Shown here: positions 12,594 to 24,300 of the stretch, in pieces | Layout of the letters: every line of letters starts with the position of its first letter | Numbering within the stretch: the stretch's first letter is position 1 | From: Rostratula benghalensis | Taxonomy: Eukaryota; Chordata; Aves; Charadriiformes; Rostratulidae | Direction of reading: 5' to 3' | DNA: 64,000 bases | Assembly: GCA_013399305.1 (NCBI GenBank) | Contig: VXAI01000097.1 | Coordinates: 1,721,298 to 1,785,297, forward strand | Program-made: the position numbers and the translations under genes | The notes under the pieces: model-generated | What the model was told of the DNA's origin: nothing | The model's database searches: none | Seen by the model: only the letters and a program-made list of their open reading frames with translations

Positions 12594-13083
12594 GTATTCA
12601 AAAAAGGAAAAAAAAAAAAAGACTTGGGGAACTATAGGCCCATCAGTCCCACCTCTGTGCCTGGCAAGATCGTGGAGCAGATCCTCCTGGAATAACGGAG
12701 CTGGCTTGCTCAGCCTGGAGAAGAGAAGACTCTGGGGAGACCTCATAACAGCCTTCCAATATCTGAAGGGAGCCTACAGGAGAGCTGGAGAGGGACTCTT
12801 CGTTGGGGCGCACAGTTGATAGGATGAGGGGTAATGGTTTTAAAATGAAAGAGGAGAGATTTAGATTAAGCACTAGAAAGGAATTCTTTACTGTAAGGGT
12901 GGTGAAGCACTGGAATAGGTTGCCCAGAGTAGTTGTAGAAAACTCATCCCTGGAAGTGCTTAAGGCCAGGCTGGATGGGGCTTTGAGCAACCTGGTCTAG
13001 TCGGAGGTGTCCCTGCCCATGGCAGGGATGTTGGAACTTGATAACCTTTAAGGTCCCTTCCAACTCTAGCCATTCTATGATTA
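12594..13083 (+). mobile_element. CR1 LINE with large internal deletion
   Basis: The left part (about 12594-12690) encodes the early reverse-transcriptase block: an A-rich 'KKG' segment followed by [20 protein letters not shown]. At about 12692-12700 it jumps directly to the ORF2 C-terminal region ('LAQPGEEKTLGR' in one frame, equivalent to 'FSLEKRRL'), skipping the rest of the RT. It then runs through the normal 3' end: AGGTTGCCCAGAGTAGTTGT, GGTCCCTTCCAACTC and the ATTCTATGATT tail. It is inactive. A simple 5' truncation would not retain the RT start, so an internal deletion is required. Confidence 0.88.
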
Positions 13084-16000
13084 TATGGATCAGTTGCCGT
13101 TTCAGAGGAGTCTTGCTGGGACCACAGACCCATCTGCATATTCAGCCACATCTCAGGTGAATAACGGCTTTCTGCTTTCAGCTTTGTGCTAAATTTCATG
13201 GAGCTAGAGGAGCTACTGAAGGAAGGGAGCTGGACTTACCTGGGTGGATTGTGAAAATGACCTGAAATTTTTACTTCAGTCCAACAAAAAGGAAGTCTTA
13301 TGTCTAGGTAGATCCAGTCAACCACACAAAAAGAAGGGGCATGATTCTTGGGTATGCGGAAGACCTGCATTACAGGCTGTCGGGTTTCAGAAGACCAAGC
13401 GGAGCAAGGACCAAGCATAGCACACTGCCCAGGAAGTGGGGAAGCAGTGCCATGGCCAGGAGAGGGGTGCAGTGGGAATGGGTCAGACCAACATCCCACA
13501 CAAGCAAGTGTGGGAAGAAGCATGGGCCCTGCCAGGGTGCTTCCCTGCTAATGAGCCTGTCATAACCCACATTCAGCTCCAGGCACCTCCCCTGCCCTGC
13601 GGAGTGGGTATCACCAAGACATCAGCAAGGGCTGGTGGCAGCTTTTTGAGCTCTTCACCAGTTGATGCAGGAGTAACTTCAAAGGGGCCAAGGCTCCCTG
13701 CTTGCACTCCCTCCATCCATGCACCCACAGGTGTTCCAGAAGAATCCTCCCGCCCCGGTCTCGGCCACAGGAGGCACCCACCAGCTCTCCCACCCCTGGT
13801 TCCAGCAGGCTTCCCCTCTCTGGTGTGGGGACCAGCGGGATCACTCTTGCTGGTGACCTGAGCAGTTGTGTTCTGGGACACACTACAAAAGAAGACAAAC
13901 AAAATATGAACAGTTTAATGTGGAAGCAGGCGACACTGAGCTAAAAGCTGATGTGGGACCTACAGGAATTAATTCATATAATTGTCAAATACCATTGATA
14001 AAATGATGGAGGAAAAAAAGATTTACATGTATCCTGATTTAGCAGGTCCTAACGCTTTGGCATTTTCTTTCTAGCTGATTTTTCAGAAACACGCAAGTAA
14101 TTTTAACCCTAACTAGAACGAGTACTGAACAAGGCCCTTCAATTGATTTTAATTATCATAAACACCGTCAGCGTTTTCCAAGTTTCGTTGCTCAGATGCA
14201 GGTAAAAAAGCCTCCTCCACAAAAAAATCAGACTGCACAATGTGAAAATTAATTCATGATCACTGTCAAGGAACTTGGATATAACAAAGGAGGAAGAAAG
14301 TGTTTCTTGTAAATCTTTCTTTGCCTAATATTAAAACATTGTTCCTTTCTGTTCTTCTGCAAAGAACATTTTAATGGGACTCTGTAGGTGAAAAATGCAC
14401 TAAAAGCAATTATCTCTGTAATTACTATCTTGCTTCCCTTGACCTCAGAAAACACAATCCTGCACTCACTGTTAGGGAATTATTCCTGGGACAGACACCT
14501 GTGCAAATGGGGTCAAATATGTGAGACATTTAAGATGAGTGGATAACAGGAAAGTAGAGCGATCTGAGACAATGTGTGTGTTTCCTTGCAGAGGAATTGC
14601 ATGGGGGCTGAGCTCGCAGCATTTCTCACCCCTGCTGCTCTTACCACTCACACAATCACCGTGTCTGGCACTGAGCAGACAATATTGAGGTTATCTGATT
14701 GCAGCAGTGTTCTGAACTGCCTCCAAACACGGCACTACTTACAACTGCAAATGAGTGCACACAGGCAACTGAGGCTCACATTCCCACCTACAATGGAACC
14801 TGGCAGTTAGTCAAAAAATCCTGGCAATGGCTTCTGTGTCATGAGACAGAGGATGAACCTCACCTGAGCTTTGCTCTGCAAGCTGCAGATTTCCAATGCG
14901 AGATATATTAAAAAAAAGAAAAAAGAAAAAAGTTTCATCACACCTTTTAAGTAGGACTAGCTTAATATTTGTGGCAATCAGTTGCTGAATTAGGATTCAG
15001 GATTCATTCTCTAAACCACCCTGTGATGTTGGGGAAGGTCTCCCCAGTGTCCTGATGGAAATCAGCCAGCTGAGTAAAAGGAAGGTTAGTAGCACGACTT
15101 CTTAGAAACACACTCTTTTTCTGCCTTTGTATTGGAAAGTGGGGAATTATCATCACATTTGTTTTATTTCAAGTCCTCTGGCAGGATGGCTCTCCCTGAT
15201 GCATGGCTACCCTACCCTCAGTGCTGGTGGCCGCATCCCTGCTGCCTGCCAGCTGCAGCGAGGTGTGGGAGAGCCAGTGCTTGTGTAACTCCTCAGTGCA
15301 CCCCTGAATGCGTGAGGGCAGATGTAGCTCTGGTTTGGTCCACTCAGCTGGAGCTGTCACAGCAGCATTGTCATGCCTGACAGGAGCGTCAAGGGGCTGG
15401 CAGTAACTGAGGAGGCTCTAGCACTGCCTGACTCTTGGCAGGATGCAGCTGCAAGGATGCTCAGACCTACAGGTTAATATGAGCTATCCCCATTGCAGCT
15501 GCTGTTTTTAATCACTTTAACCATTATAACTAATTCAACAAAAGGCCCAAATTACTTATTAGCCATGCCTATACCACTGTGTTCAACTGGGGAATATGGG
15601 GATAAAAAGCCTTTTTTTTTTCCCATGATAAAAATGAGTGTCAGGTACTCAGTTGCCATAAGTGGCTTGGGGAATCTCTTCACGCATATTTTGCATAAGA
15701 CAGATGATGTTTCTAGATCTTTATATCTGCAAGGCAAATGTGGAGTACTCTGAAAAACATACCATTGTGCCCCTGAGACTGCAGATAGCCAGAAACACCA
15801 GCCTGGGGACCCTCCATCAGCCTAGAGGGGTGTCCACCAGCCTCAGGGGGGTGTTTACCACATTTGCTGGGATGGAACACTAAGTGCTAGGTCTGATCGC
15901 ATCACAAAGAGCTGAGCTGAGAGGGCTAGAGAGGTTGTTCTGATCCTTCCTTGGAGGTAAGAGTATTAAAGTGTCCCTAATGTCCTAGGGCAGACAAGAC

Positions 16001-17380
16001 TGAATATCCTGGGAGAATTACAGCCCATCACGCATGAGGAATCAGGGAACATGCAGGGAAAGAGGTACTCTTGGTATCTATTTTTGACTTAAACTGAGGG
16101 CAGATGATTGAAAACAGCACATGTGGCATGGTTTATCTATAGATATGACAGCTACCTGTGAGTAGCTCTGTACTAGTAAGCGTGTCACTTTGACATGACA
16201 CAGTTACAGCAATCTCCTCTCCATGTAGCCAAGAGAAACTGCAAAGGAAATGATCTGCCTCCACGAATAACCTTGTAAGCATCTCTTGACAGGAATTAAG
16301 TCTAGCCTCTTCAGAGGAAAACTGGCTCCTCCTTGGAAGAAACAAGCCCCCAGCTATGCCTGTGCTGCCTTCAGGAATATCTCCTGCAGGAGAGAATTGG
16401 GTGAGCAAAGTTACAATTCCTGGGTCATATCAGCAGTGAAGCTGCTCCCAGATGGTATCAAGGGAGTTTGCAGGCGATATGAAATGCGGATTTGAGATCA
16501 GAGTGAAAAATTCCCTCACTTGCTTCATTTACTCAATCCATTTCTTTTACTCTCAGTACCTCTTCTGGCTATCAGCAGGAAGGACAGATGCTGTCTGGCA
16601 TGCCAGATGCTGGAGCTGGAGAGGTATTGTCAGTTTTATTGTGTTGGTCTCACTCCTGAAAAGCTCAACAGGAACTATTATTTCTGGTTACAGTTTCAAT
16701 GCCCCTTGTGTCCAGAAATGTTTTTTCCTTCTCTCTGCCAGGCAGTGCAATAGTTAGAGTCCTTTTCACAGGCCCCTTTATACACTGAAATTGGTTTTAC
16801 AAGCAGGCACCTTGCCAGTTATTTTTCTCCTGTTTTCTTGGAAAAGGATCAGACATATTTATTGTCCTTGTGTTTGTAACCATGGCAAAACATCATACCT
16901 TATCTTCTCTGATGCTTATGTGGCAACACTGCTGTTTTCTACTGGAAGTATATCAAATTACCTCCCAATGCTTCTAAGTATTAACATTTTCATAGGCCCC
17001 TTTCTTACAGCTATATTGGAGTCGAACAATTCAATCTACTCAGCAGATTTTGGGCTTTGTGTTGTGAAATGACATGAGAGCTGCACTTACAGGATCAGGG
17101 CTGGAGATCTGTGGTTCTGCTTGGTGGACATAGAAGGGAAAGGAGGAGTAACATTCTCCTGCCCCAGAAATGTGAATGCCCCCGAGCAATACTAAATCCC
17201 TGGGGCACATCCACTGCAGAGGAAACATGGTATTTTCTACAGAGGTGTGCCAATGAAAAAAGCGGAGCTTTTGGGGGCTGAAAAATAACAACAAGGCATA
17301 GAAAAATATGAAAATACGTGTGTGAGGAAGTTGTGTGAAAAAATGGGTAAGTTAAAATATCGTATGAAGAAAACAAAGCT
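13084..17380. other. Intergenic sequence, no gene recognised
   Basis: No gene or mobile element recognised. Frames at 13436-13861 (+) and 13573-13902 (-) are mutually antisense, GC-rich and domain-free. An imperfect duplication of about 20 bp (CAGCCTAGAGGGGTGTCCAC, then CAGCCTCAGGGGGGTGTTTAC minus its last base) lies near 15820-15860. Small A-rich tracts occur near 14910-14930. Confidence 0.5.
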
Positions 17381-17430
17381 TTGTCCAGTTCTGGGCTCCC
17401 CAGTTCAAGAAGGACAGGGAACTGCTGGAG
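17381..17430 (+). mobile_element. CR1 fragment, possible left half of a split older copy
   Basis: TTGTCCAGTTCTGGGCTCCC followed by AGGACAGGGAACTGCTGGAG is the late ORF2 segment of CR1 (compare 58354-58400 in this window). It is abruptly followed by sequence of CR1 ORF1 type, so its continuation is missing here. A CR1 3' fragment of the same orientation lies just beyond the large element (20356-20530), which suggests that an older CR1 was interrupted. Confidence 0.7.
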
Positions 17431-17569
17431 AAGGTGAGGAAGTGGCAGCGGCAGCACCAGCGACAAGAACTATCGCAGCAGCTGGCCTCTTCAGAGTGCG
17501 TCGAGTGACAGCTAAGTGTGAGGGGGTGAACAAGGGGAGAGCAGGCTGTCTAGAAAGAAAACATTCAAG

Positions 17570-17820
17570 GTGGTCCCCACTTGGTCTGTAGCCACAGTCA
17601 AAAGGAATAAAGCAACCCAAACTGACCTGCTGCAGAGACATGCAGCTGTCCAGGTGAGGGGCTGCATGGAATGTCTGTCACTCTACCAGGAGGGAAGCAA
17701 AGACAGAACCTGTGTGCTCTGTGAGCAGGTCCATGATCTGCTCAGCCTGGTGGCTGAGCTTAAGGAAGAAGTGGAAAGACTGAGGACCATTTGGGAAAGG
17801 GAGATTTGGTGCTGGGAGTC
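17570..17820 (+). pseudogene. CR1 ORF1 remnant (nucleic-acid-binding protein)
   Basis: The frame from 17570 has KRNKATQTDLL, then two CxxC pairs separated by 12 residues (cysteines at residues 32, 35, 48 and 51), followed by a short coiled coil, LLSLVAELKEEVERLRTI (about residues 57-74). This is the layout of CR1 ORF1, thought to bind the LINE RNA. Upstream residues of the same protein (KHSRWSPL region, about 17545-17590) are in another frame, so there is a frameshift. After about residue 80 the frame runs into endonuclease DNA in the wrong frame and stops. It is non-functional. Confidence 0.8.
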
Positions 17821-20214
17821 TGCTATAGACCACCCAACCAGGATGAGCCGGCAGATGAACTATTCTATAAGCGTCGGGCTGAAGTCTTGCAAGCAATAGT
17901 CCCTGTTTTGGTTAGGGACTTTGACCTACCAGGTATCTGCTCTATCTAGCAGGCAGGCTAGGAGGTTCCTTGAGTGTATAGAAGTTAACTTCCTGACATA
18001 ACTGGTGGGTGAGCCAACTAGGGGAGATGTCTCGCTAGACCTACTGTTCACAAACAAAGAAGGACTAGTGGGAGATGTGGTGGTTGGAGGCCATCTTGGG
18101 CTTAGTGACCATGGAATGGTCAAGTTTTCAATTATTAGAGGTAAGGAAGGGGACTAGTAAAATCTCCACCTTGAACTTCTGGAGGGTGCACTTTAGCCTG
18201 TTCAGAACTCTGGTTAGGAGAGGCCCTTGGGAGATAGCCCTGAGGGGCAAAGAGGTCCGGGAAGGCTGGACACTCTTCAAGAAGGAAATCTTAAAGGCCA
18301 AGGAGCAGGCTGTCACCACAAGGTGCAAGACTAAAGGACTGGGAAAATGGCAGGCGTGGTTAAACAAAGAACTTCTGATGGGACTTAGGGGAAAATATGA
18401 GGGTTTACCACCTCTGGAAGAAGGGACAGACAACTCTGGATTAGTACAGAGATCTTGTTAGGATATACAGAGAAAAAGTTATGAAGGCAAAAGCCTAGCT
18501 GGAGCTCAACCTGGCCATTAATACAAGGGACAACAAAAAAAGTTTTATAAATACGTCAACAAAAAGAGTCAGGGAGAATCTCCATTCCTTACTGGATGTG
18601 GGGGGAAACATTACAACTATGGATGAGGAGAAGGCTGAGATACTTAATGCCTTCTTTACCTCAGTCTTCAATACTCACACCAACTACCCCCAGGGTGTTT
18701 ATCTTCCTGAGCTGAAAGATAAGGATGGAGAGCAGAACAACCCCTCCATAATCCAGAAGGAAGTAGTTAATGACCTGCTTATGCACCTAGACCCACATAA
18801 GTCTATGAGGTCAGATGGGATTCACCCACGGATTCTCAGGGAACTGGTGGGAGAGCTCACCAAACCTCTCTCCATCTATCAACAATCCTGATCAACAGGG
18901 GAGGTACCAGTTGGAGGATGGCCAGTGTAATGCCTGTCTACAAGAAGGGGTGGAAGGAGGGTTTGGGCAGCTACATGACCTTCAGCCTGACCTCTGTACC
19001 AGGAAAGATCATGGAGAGAATCATTCTGAGTGAGCTCTCACAGCAAGTGTAGGGCAGCCAAGGGATCAGGGCCAGCCAGCGTGAGTTCATGAAAGGGAGG
19101 TCCTGCTTAACCAACTTGATCTCTTTCTGTGACCATGTGACTCACCTTCTGGATTGTGGGAAGGCTGTGGATATTGTCTACCTGGAATTTTGTAAGGCCT
19201 TTGGCCCTGTCCCCTGCAGTATTCTCCTGGGGAAGTTGGTAAATCGTGGCATAGACAAGTATACTCTTCACTGGGTAAAAAACTGGCTGGATGGCCATGC
19301 CTAGAGAGTTGTGATTAATTGGGTGAAATCTTGTTGGATAGTCACCAGTGGTGTCTCTCAGGGCTCAGTTTTGGGGCCAGTATTTTTTAATGTCTTTATT
19401 AATGATCTGAGTAAGGGGATTGAGTGCACCCTCAGTACATTTGCACATATTGCCAAACTAGTTGGGAGTGTTGATCTGCTTGAGGATAGGGAGGCTCTAC
19501 AGAGGGACCTGGACAGGTTGCATCGATGGGCCAAGGCCAATGGGATGAGGTTCAATAAAGCCAAGTGCCGGGTCCTGCATTTTGGTCACAACAGCCCCAG
19601 ACAAAGCTACAGGCTTGGGGAAGAGTGGCTGGAAAGGTGCTCAGCAGAAAAGGACCAGGAGTGCTGGTAGGCAGCCAGCTTAACATGAGCCAGCAGTGTG
19701 CCCAGATGTGCAAGCCAACAGCATCCTGGCCTGTATCAGTGTGGCCAACAGCAGTAGGGAAGGGATTGTGCCTCTGTACTCAGCACTGGTGAGGCCTCAC
19801 CTTGAGTACTGTTTTCAGTTCTGGGACAGTGAGGTGCTGGAGTGTGTCTGGAGGAGAGGCACCAAGCCAGTGAGGAGTCTAGAGAACAAGTCATATGAGG
19901 AGAGGCTGAGGGAACTGGGCAGGTTTAGTTTGGAGAAGAGGAGGCTGAGGGAAGACCTCATTGTCCTCCACAACTACCTGAAAGGGGATTGTAGAGAGGT
20001 GGGTGTTGGCCTCTTCTCCCGAATGAATAATGACAGGACCAGAGGAAATGGCCTGAAGTTGTGGTGGGGAAGGTTCAGATTAGATATGAGGAAGAATTAC
20101 TTTACTGAGAGGGTGGTCAGGCACTGGGACACCCTGCCCAGGGAAGTGGCTGAGTCGCCACCCATGGAGGTATTTAAGAAATGTGTAGATGTGGCACTTG
20201 AGGGCATGCTCTAG
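17819..20214 (+). pseudogene. CR1 ORF2 (endonuclease-reverse transcriptase) remnant
   Basis: ORF2 normally nicks target DNA and reverse-transcribes the LINE RNA. Seen here: the C-terminal half of the endonuclease (YRPPNQDE; 'RDFDLP' where GDFNLP is usual; LLFTNKEGLVGDVVVGG); the linker (EEKAEILNAFFTSVF, 18625 onward); RT blocks at 18598-18891, 19089-19304 and 19311-19670; and the C-terminal domain at 19696-20214. RT motif A reads YLEFCKAF, so its Asp is Glu (19185-19187). Motif C reads FAHI where FADD is normal (19440-19451), so both Asp are lost. Together with stop codons and frameshifts this makes the protein dead. Confidence 0.88.
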
Positions 20215-20355
20215 TGTCTGAGATTGTTGGGTGTGGTGGTTGTTGTGGTGAGGTTTTTTGGGGGTTTGGGTGGGTTTTTGGCCTGTCTGTTTGTTTATGG
20301 TTGGACTTGATCTCAAAGGTCCCTTCCAACCATGAAGTTTCTGTGATTCTGTGAA

Positions 20356-20530
20356 ATAGGCACAAACTTGTACATAAGAAGTTCCATCTAAACATGAGGA
20401 AGAGCTTCTTCACTTTGAGGGTGGCAGAGGCCTGGAACAGGCTGCCCAGAGAGGTGGTGGAGTCTCCGCCTCTGGAGATATTCAAAATCTACCTGGACAA
20501 GTTCTTGTGCAACCTGCTCTAGGTGGACCT
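20356..20530 (+). mobile_element. CR1 3'-region fragment, possible right half of the split older copy
   Basis: AAGTTCCATCTAAACATGAG, then AACAGGCTGCCCAGAGAGGT, then a GGAGTCTCCGCCTCTGGAGA block: the last part of CR1 ORF2 and the stop region. It begins immediately after the tail of the large element and lacks the terminal ATTCTGTG repeat. It follows on, with a gap of roughly 200-250 bases of consensus, from the 17381-17430 fragment. It could equally be an independent old insertion. Confidence 0.8.
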
Positions 20531-20949
20531 ATAATTGATTAAACGCAACTAAATCCATTTAGGACATCTTAAAAGATGGGCTGAAAGGGAAAGAAGCCAT
20601 AGCACTTCTGCTTCATTACCAAATAAGCATTTTTAACATCATCCACAAGGGTACAAGACTTCCTGTTGTTCTTGTTATGTTATTTTTAGTTCTTGTTGTC
20701 CTTTGGAGATTTCTAATTGATTTTCACAAGGCCTTTGTGTGCACTTAGGTGTGTGCATGTATAATCATGCAAGTAATTTTTCTGCAAGACTGGAGAGCGA
20801 ATGAGTTTCTAATACAAAGAGAACGACATTTGAACTACTAGGAAAGGCAGAAGTCTTCAGTTAAACTATTTTAAAAGATTTGACTGTTTTCAGTGCTCAC
20901 TACCTCCAGCTTCCCACAGTGTTCTGGAAATACTGCTGCCTGCAGGCAG
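20531..20949. other. Short spacer between CR1 copies, nothing recognised
   Basis: AT-rich sequence without an ORF, RNA gene or repeat that I can recognise. Confidence 0.5.
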
Positions 20950-21395
20950 AGCTGGAGCCCAGAGAGCTATGAAGATGATCAGAGGGCTGGGGCACCCCTC
21001 CTATGAGGACAGGCTGAGGGAGCTGGGTTTCTGCCTGGAAAAGAGAAGGCTCTAGGGAGATCTTATAGCAGCCTTCCAGTACCTAAAGGAAGCCTACAGG
21101 AGAGATGGGGAGGGATCCTTCATCAGGGAGTGTACCGATAGGATGAGGGGTAACAGTTCTAAAGGTAAATTTAGAGTAGATATCAGGAAGAAATTCTTTA
21201 TTGTGACAGTGGTGAAATACTGGAGCAGGTTGCCCAGAGAAGTCGTGGATGACCCATCCCTGAAAGTGTTCAAGGCCAGGCTAAATGGGGCTTTGAGCAA
21301 CCTGGTCTAGTGGGAGATGTGCTTTCCCACAGCAAGGAGGTTGGAACTCAATGATCTTTAAGGTCCATTCCAACCCAAAACATTCTATGATTCTA
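20950..21395 (+). mobile_element. CR1 LINE, 5'-truncated 3' end
   Basis: It starts with GAAGATGATCAGAGGGCTGG and CTATGAGGACAGGCTGAGGG (ORF2 C-terminal region), passes through AGGTTGCCCAGAGAAGTCGT, and ends with AAGGTCCATTCCAACCC and an ATTCTATGATTCTA tail. A premature TAG follows GAGAAGGCTC near 21051. It is closest in type to the deleted copy at 12.6 kb (both have the 'GGGGCTTTGAGCAACCTGGT' segment), so those two probably belong to one subfamily. Confidence 0.9.
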
Positions 21396-24300
21396 AGAGC
21401 TGCACAATTAAAAGGTCCAGCATTGCAGACAATGGCAGCATCTCACTTTGTCCTGGGCACTTTACACTGCAACACAGCCCATACCCTCCATGCACCTGCA
21501 GGGAAGGTTCAAGCCTTCTATACCCTGCATTAGCAGGATGGTGGGTTTTGGAGTTGTTGCTTCTAAAGTAAAATTGGGGATGAAAGAATGACACAGGCTG
21601 TCCCATCAGGGATGAAAGACTTGGAGGTGTCAGAGGGCAACCACAGTCTGCATGTGTAAATACACACATATGAGCTGGTGTTCCTTTATAGTCACCAGAG
21701 AGAAACAGGCACAGCCTGTGTGAAAGTCAAGCTAAGTCGCACCCTGTAAGAGTCCATTTCTTGCTCTTCACTAGAAAGGGAGCTCAGGGTGATGGACTCA
21801 TCTACAGATATTTGCAGCAGAGTTGTTGAACATTAAGGCAGAGGAATCCTTTGTTCCTTCATAGCTGGCTTCAGTTCCAACACCTCCTGCCCCTATGTGT
21901 ATTTTTTCCTGTCTTCTGAAGTATTGTATGACTTCTAAGATAAGCTTCCTCTGGAAAAGAACAAACAAAATGGATCAAAAATGAACCATGCTCCCTTGGT
22001 GCAGCAAATAGATTTGGATGAAATGAGATGAGAACCTGCCAATATTTATAGGTCTTGTAAATTGATAATTTTGGCACAGTTGTGCTAATTTGCAGCCTGT
22101 CTGCTGCTGTAGAGTCCAGATGTGGCCCCTTGCTCCTGCTATTAACAGTCATTGATTTCTACTGTTCTGCAGACATGCAAATTGCTTTGCAATCAAAGAA
22201 ATTGATCTGTAGAGGGGTATAGGGACCAGAAAACTTGTTGACTGCCCTGAAAATTCAGACTGCCCAAGTAGGAGCTGAAGCAGTCTCCCAGTCATGGTAT
22301 TCAGAGCTCTCCCATCAGCTCCCTTTCTCTGGAGGTTTGAGCCTAATGAACACTCGGGCTGGGATTAATAATCTTTTAAAAGTGTTCATTTTCTGAATAT
22401 CCCAGACAACAACTTGCCTTTAAAGAGGCAGTGGCTCAATATTGCAGAGTATCCTATTCATACAGACTCTCTCCTGTATTTTAATTTTATTCTGCTGTTT
22501 GTTTGCTTTCATCTTTGTTCAGAAGGATGTTAGTTAAGAGTTTTAGTGGTTCTTTTCTTTTTTTCTTTGGTGGTTCTTTTATTCTTTTTTGGTTTGGGCT
22601 CTTTACTCCCTAGCTACTGGGCTGTTGATGAGACAGGTTTGACATGATGGGACTGAAAACTGAGGGAGAATAAAACATGCAGTATGTTATCTAGGATCTT
22701 TAGAAAACAGCTTAGTTGCTATTACTGAGAGAAAGTGTCTTGTGCTCTTTGGTCCATTACAGTTGGAAGAAAACTTTACAGGTCTTGGGGATCACAGAAA
22801 AGAGAATCAAAACAGATTCAAACTATAATTTAAAGACAAGCTTGAAAGATGAAGGACTAGCCATCTTGTCCAAATCTGACCACAAGCATGAAAATTATGT
22901 TCACAGTTGACTGGTGAAGGTAGGACAAGAATAGATTGTTTAGTGCAACACTTGGAGCCTGGCAGGATTGAGGACCAAAAACTCCAGTCTGGAGTCATCA
23001 CATCAAAAGATGGCTGTGCCTGGTGTCAATGGCTGTGTTTGAGGCCAACAGCAGCTGAGGGGGCCTGAAGGACTATTGCTCCCTCTTGCAGTGGGGCAAT
23101 GTGCTGTGGTGAGGGTGCAAGCAGGAATCACCCTACTGGGAATAGCAGGGATCCCAGGCTGCTGGCAAAGTCTTAATAGCACTTTGGGAGCAGTAAGCTG
23201 CAAAGATTTATTATCTAGCCTGTAAGGCCTTTTTTCTGTTATCAATTTTAATTTGGACAGGGGTTGCATTGTGCTGTTTCACTGTATCACCCTGTTCTTT
23301 GGGGAGAAGGCTGAGAGAAGCACCTGGTTTATCTTCCCTCTAGCACTTATTGCTTTGGGTCTACTGTTGCATCCCCTTCTTTGTCTTAGCTCAAGTCTAA
23401 TAGGTCCAACCTTCTTGGTCTCTTCACACAGCAGTCCCAAGATATTGCTAATGAGAAAAAATTATATTTTGGCATTAAAGTTTTTGAGATCCAGGAGGAG
23501 GCCTAGGGTATAATAATCTAGAAGATGTGTACTATCAGTTTCTGCAGTGACATTAAAATAGGTCTCTAGTGACTGGGAGCTGATCCTAGATAAATTTAAG
23601 CTACCAGAAAAATACAGACTTTCAGCAGAGTAATTAATCAGTAAAATGGCTGGGTTGGGATGATGAAATATTTTTTGCCCATTGAAGAGCAGGCCTCCTC
23701 TTTCTGGAGGGATGGAATTCTTGCTCTTGAGCAGGAGCAGGGTCAGGGGAAGAGGTGGGGAAAGACAGGGAGAGCACACTGCCACACTTTTCTGGTCTTT
23801 AAATCTATACAGGAATTCTCCTTTACTTCTCAGATTGCATACTTTGAAGATTATTTCTTCTAATTGAAACAGCAACTAGCACTGGAAAGTCCACAGGGAG
23901 CTACTATCGTGTGGGCCACGGTAAGTGGAAGACCCAAAGGTTGATAATCCCCTCTCAGACTTGTGGGCCTGACTTTGTGTCTGTGCTCTTCTCTGCATGC
24001 ACCCTGCTGCTCTATTGTAATTTTTAATCTCTGAGTGTCACAAGTAATGCCACTGCTTCCCAGCCTGGGTAAGCTACAGCTAGTACCTTGTGTTTCAGCA
24101 AGAGCAGGGGCGATAGGGAGCATGTTGAAGGTCCATCTGCATGTCCAGATGCTAAAAGACATGTGACCTTGCTTGCCCTATACACTCCCAAACTTCATCA
24201 TTCCTGGCCTAGGAGCAACCCAATGTCTTGGGCAGAGAGGCAGGTAAGATTCCTGGACTGTGAAAGGTTTGTGTCCCACATGCTCAGAGGATATGTGTTT

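Larger units (their letters stand above)
17431..20355 (+). mobile_element. Long CR1 LINE, internally deleted and inactive
   Basis: About 2.9 kb, against roughly 4.5 kb for a complete CR1. In order it carries: an ORF1 remnant with a paired CxxC motif and a coiled coil; a jump into the middle of the ORF2 endonuclease (YRPPNQDE-type block at 17821); the endonuclease-RT linker; reverse-transcriptase blocks; the ORF2 C-terminus with a stop at 20212-20214; and a 3' UTR ending in GGTCCCTTCCAAC and GTGATTCTGTGAA. The end of ORF1 and the start of the endonuclease are missing. Many stops and frameshifts break ORF2, and its catalytic residues are lost. An unusual G/T-rich tract (about 20215-20300) fills the 3' UTR. 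Confidence 0.92.
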
